DNA of 64,000 nt. It comes from Gemmatimonadota bacterium. Its GTDB lineage: Bacteria > Gemmatimonadota > Gemmatimonadetes > Gemmatimonadales > GWC2-71-9. The translations under genes and the position numbers were made by a program. The notes under the pieces were generated by a model that was not told where the DNA came from, did no database searches, and saw only the letters and a list, made by a program, of their open reading frames with translations. This document shows positions 63,452 through 64,000 of this stretch, piece after piece (the stretch's first letter is position 1; each line of letters starts with the position of its first letter). The stretch spans positions 36,050-100,049 of the forward strand of contig JAPULZ010000204.1 of NCBI GenBank assembly GCA_027294455.1, in the 5' to 3' direction.

Positions 63452-64000
63452 CTAGACAGCCGCGCTGCGCCGCTCATCATCGACGGGTGCGCGACCGCGC
63501 AGCCAAATGAGCGTTGCGGCTACGGTAGCACCAAACAAATTCGCAACAAGATCCCAGCCGGTATTGCGATACCCCCCCACATTGGTCTCCGGTATCAGCA
63601 GTGTCGCGACGAATTCAACTACCTCATTCAAGGCGCCAAACCCCAGGCCGGCAGCCGCCGACAGTACCATCAGACCAAAGGTCGGACTCACCACCCCTGC
63701 CCGACGCCGCACCGCCGCACGCAATCCCTGCCAACACACCCAGGTGGTCATCCCAAAGCCGTACGCGTGCACCACATGGTCGTACTTCAATCGACCGGGC
63801 AATATCCACATGGTATAGAGAACGCGACTTGCTTCGTTGACGGGCCACCCCTCCGGCACCACCAGCAACCCGCCGGCCATGTGCGCGAGGCCCCATATGC
63901 TCAGGCCCCACAGCACAGCACCGCTCAGGCCAACGTACCGATGCACCACCCACACGGTACCGATCAGGATCAGCATGACCGCGATGTAAAACAAGAACTC
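63452..64000 (-). CDS. DUF2238-like membrane protein (5' end outside window)
   Basis: About 182 residues visible, with five likely membrane helices. The motif KYDHVVHAYGFG and the late GALNEVVEFVATLL and TGWDLVANLFGA place conserved Asp, His and Glu residues as in the DUF2238 (YjdF-like) family of unknown function. The frame stays open to the window edge, and the TTG at 63994 is not a convincing start, so the gene is probably cut. The stretch 63238-63451 upstream of the decayed lipoprotein gene shows no credible gene. Confidence 0.65.
   Translation of the reverse strand, partial: EFLFYIAVMLILIGTVWVVHRYVGLSGAVLWGLSIWGLAHMAGGLLVVPEGWPVNEASRVLYTMWILPGRLKYDHVVHAYGFGMTTWVCWQGLRAAVRRRAGVVSPTFGLMVLSAAAGLGFGALNEVVEFVATLLIPETNVGGYRNTGWDLVANLFGATVAATLIWLRGRAPVDDERRSAAV

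Overview
The window is about 64 kb of GC-rich, densely packed bacterial chromosome. The style of the proteins suggests Gemmatimonadota or a close relative: secreted PDZ and M28 proteins, many GTG and TTG starts, an OPT transporter, PHP-type PolX, and lineage-restricted small proteins. This is an inference from protein resemblance; no rRNA or other placing marker is present. I saw no rRNA, tRNA, CRISPR array, prophage or insertion sequence. The first and last genes run off the window edges.

Layout. 1-2.8 kb: end of an M29-like aminopeptidase, a DUF2235 alpha/beta hydrolase, a small membrane protein and a CcmH-like exported protein. 3-6.4 kb: an NtrC-type response regulator, its histidine kinase and an eIF-2B-like protein. 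6.5-15.9 kb: acyl-CoA dehydrogenase, OPT transporter, secreted amidohydrolase, M42 and M28 peptidases, a methionine-sulfoxide-reductase-like GAF protein and an alpha/beta hydrolase; this looks like peptide and lipid turnover. 15.9-18.3 kb: PolX and endonuclease III, translationally coupled. 18.3-23 kb: a DUF6941-like protein, a GT83 glycosyltransferase, asparagine synthase and an HD protein. 23-29.2 kb: an ECF sigma factor, a candidate membrane regulator, a Spy-like protein, TolC and a MacAB-type efflux pump. 29.2-31.3 kb: homoserine kinase with an apparent CTG start, a secreted RidA, small proteins and a YggX-like protein.

31.3-35.8 kb: three overlapping genes for a molybdenum hydroxylase of the 4-hydroxybenzoyl-CoA reductase type, including the extra [4Fe-4S] loop. 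They end against a padR gene whose promoter holds a perfect 48-bp palindrome made of four 12-bp units. 36-38.1 kb: a second ECF sigma and zinc-finger anti-sigma pair with a double-PDZ periplasmic protein. 38.3-47.3 kb: a DppA-like peptidase, leuS, a chemoreceptor, serA with a class V aminotransferase (serine synthesis) and a GT2 glycosyltransferase. 47.5-56.7 kb: a Tat-exported glycosylasparaginase, a beta-barrel protein, a thioredoxin-like protein, a saccharopine-dehydrogenase-like protein, TetR, an NSS transporter, an orphan E1-alpha, a lipoprotein and CtaG. 56.7-64 kb: a Ser/Thr kinase coupled to a REC-GAF-GGDEF protein, threonine dehydratase, gyrA, a decayed lipoprotein gene and a DUF2238-like membrane protein.

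The points most worth following are the padR palindrome beside the HCR-type operon, the two envelope-stress-like sigma operons (one driving a MacA with a large insertion), and the homoserine kinase start. I did not find a clearly new defence or mobile system.
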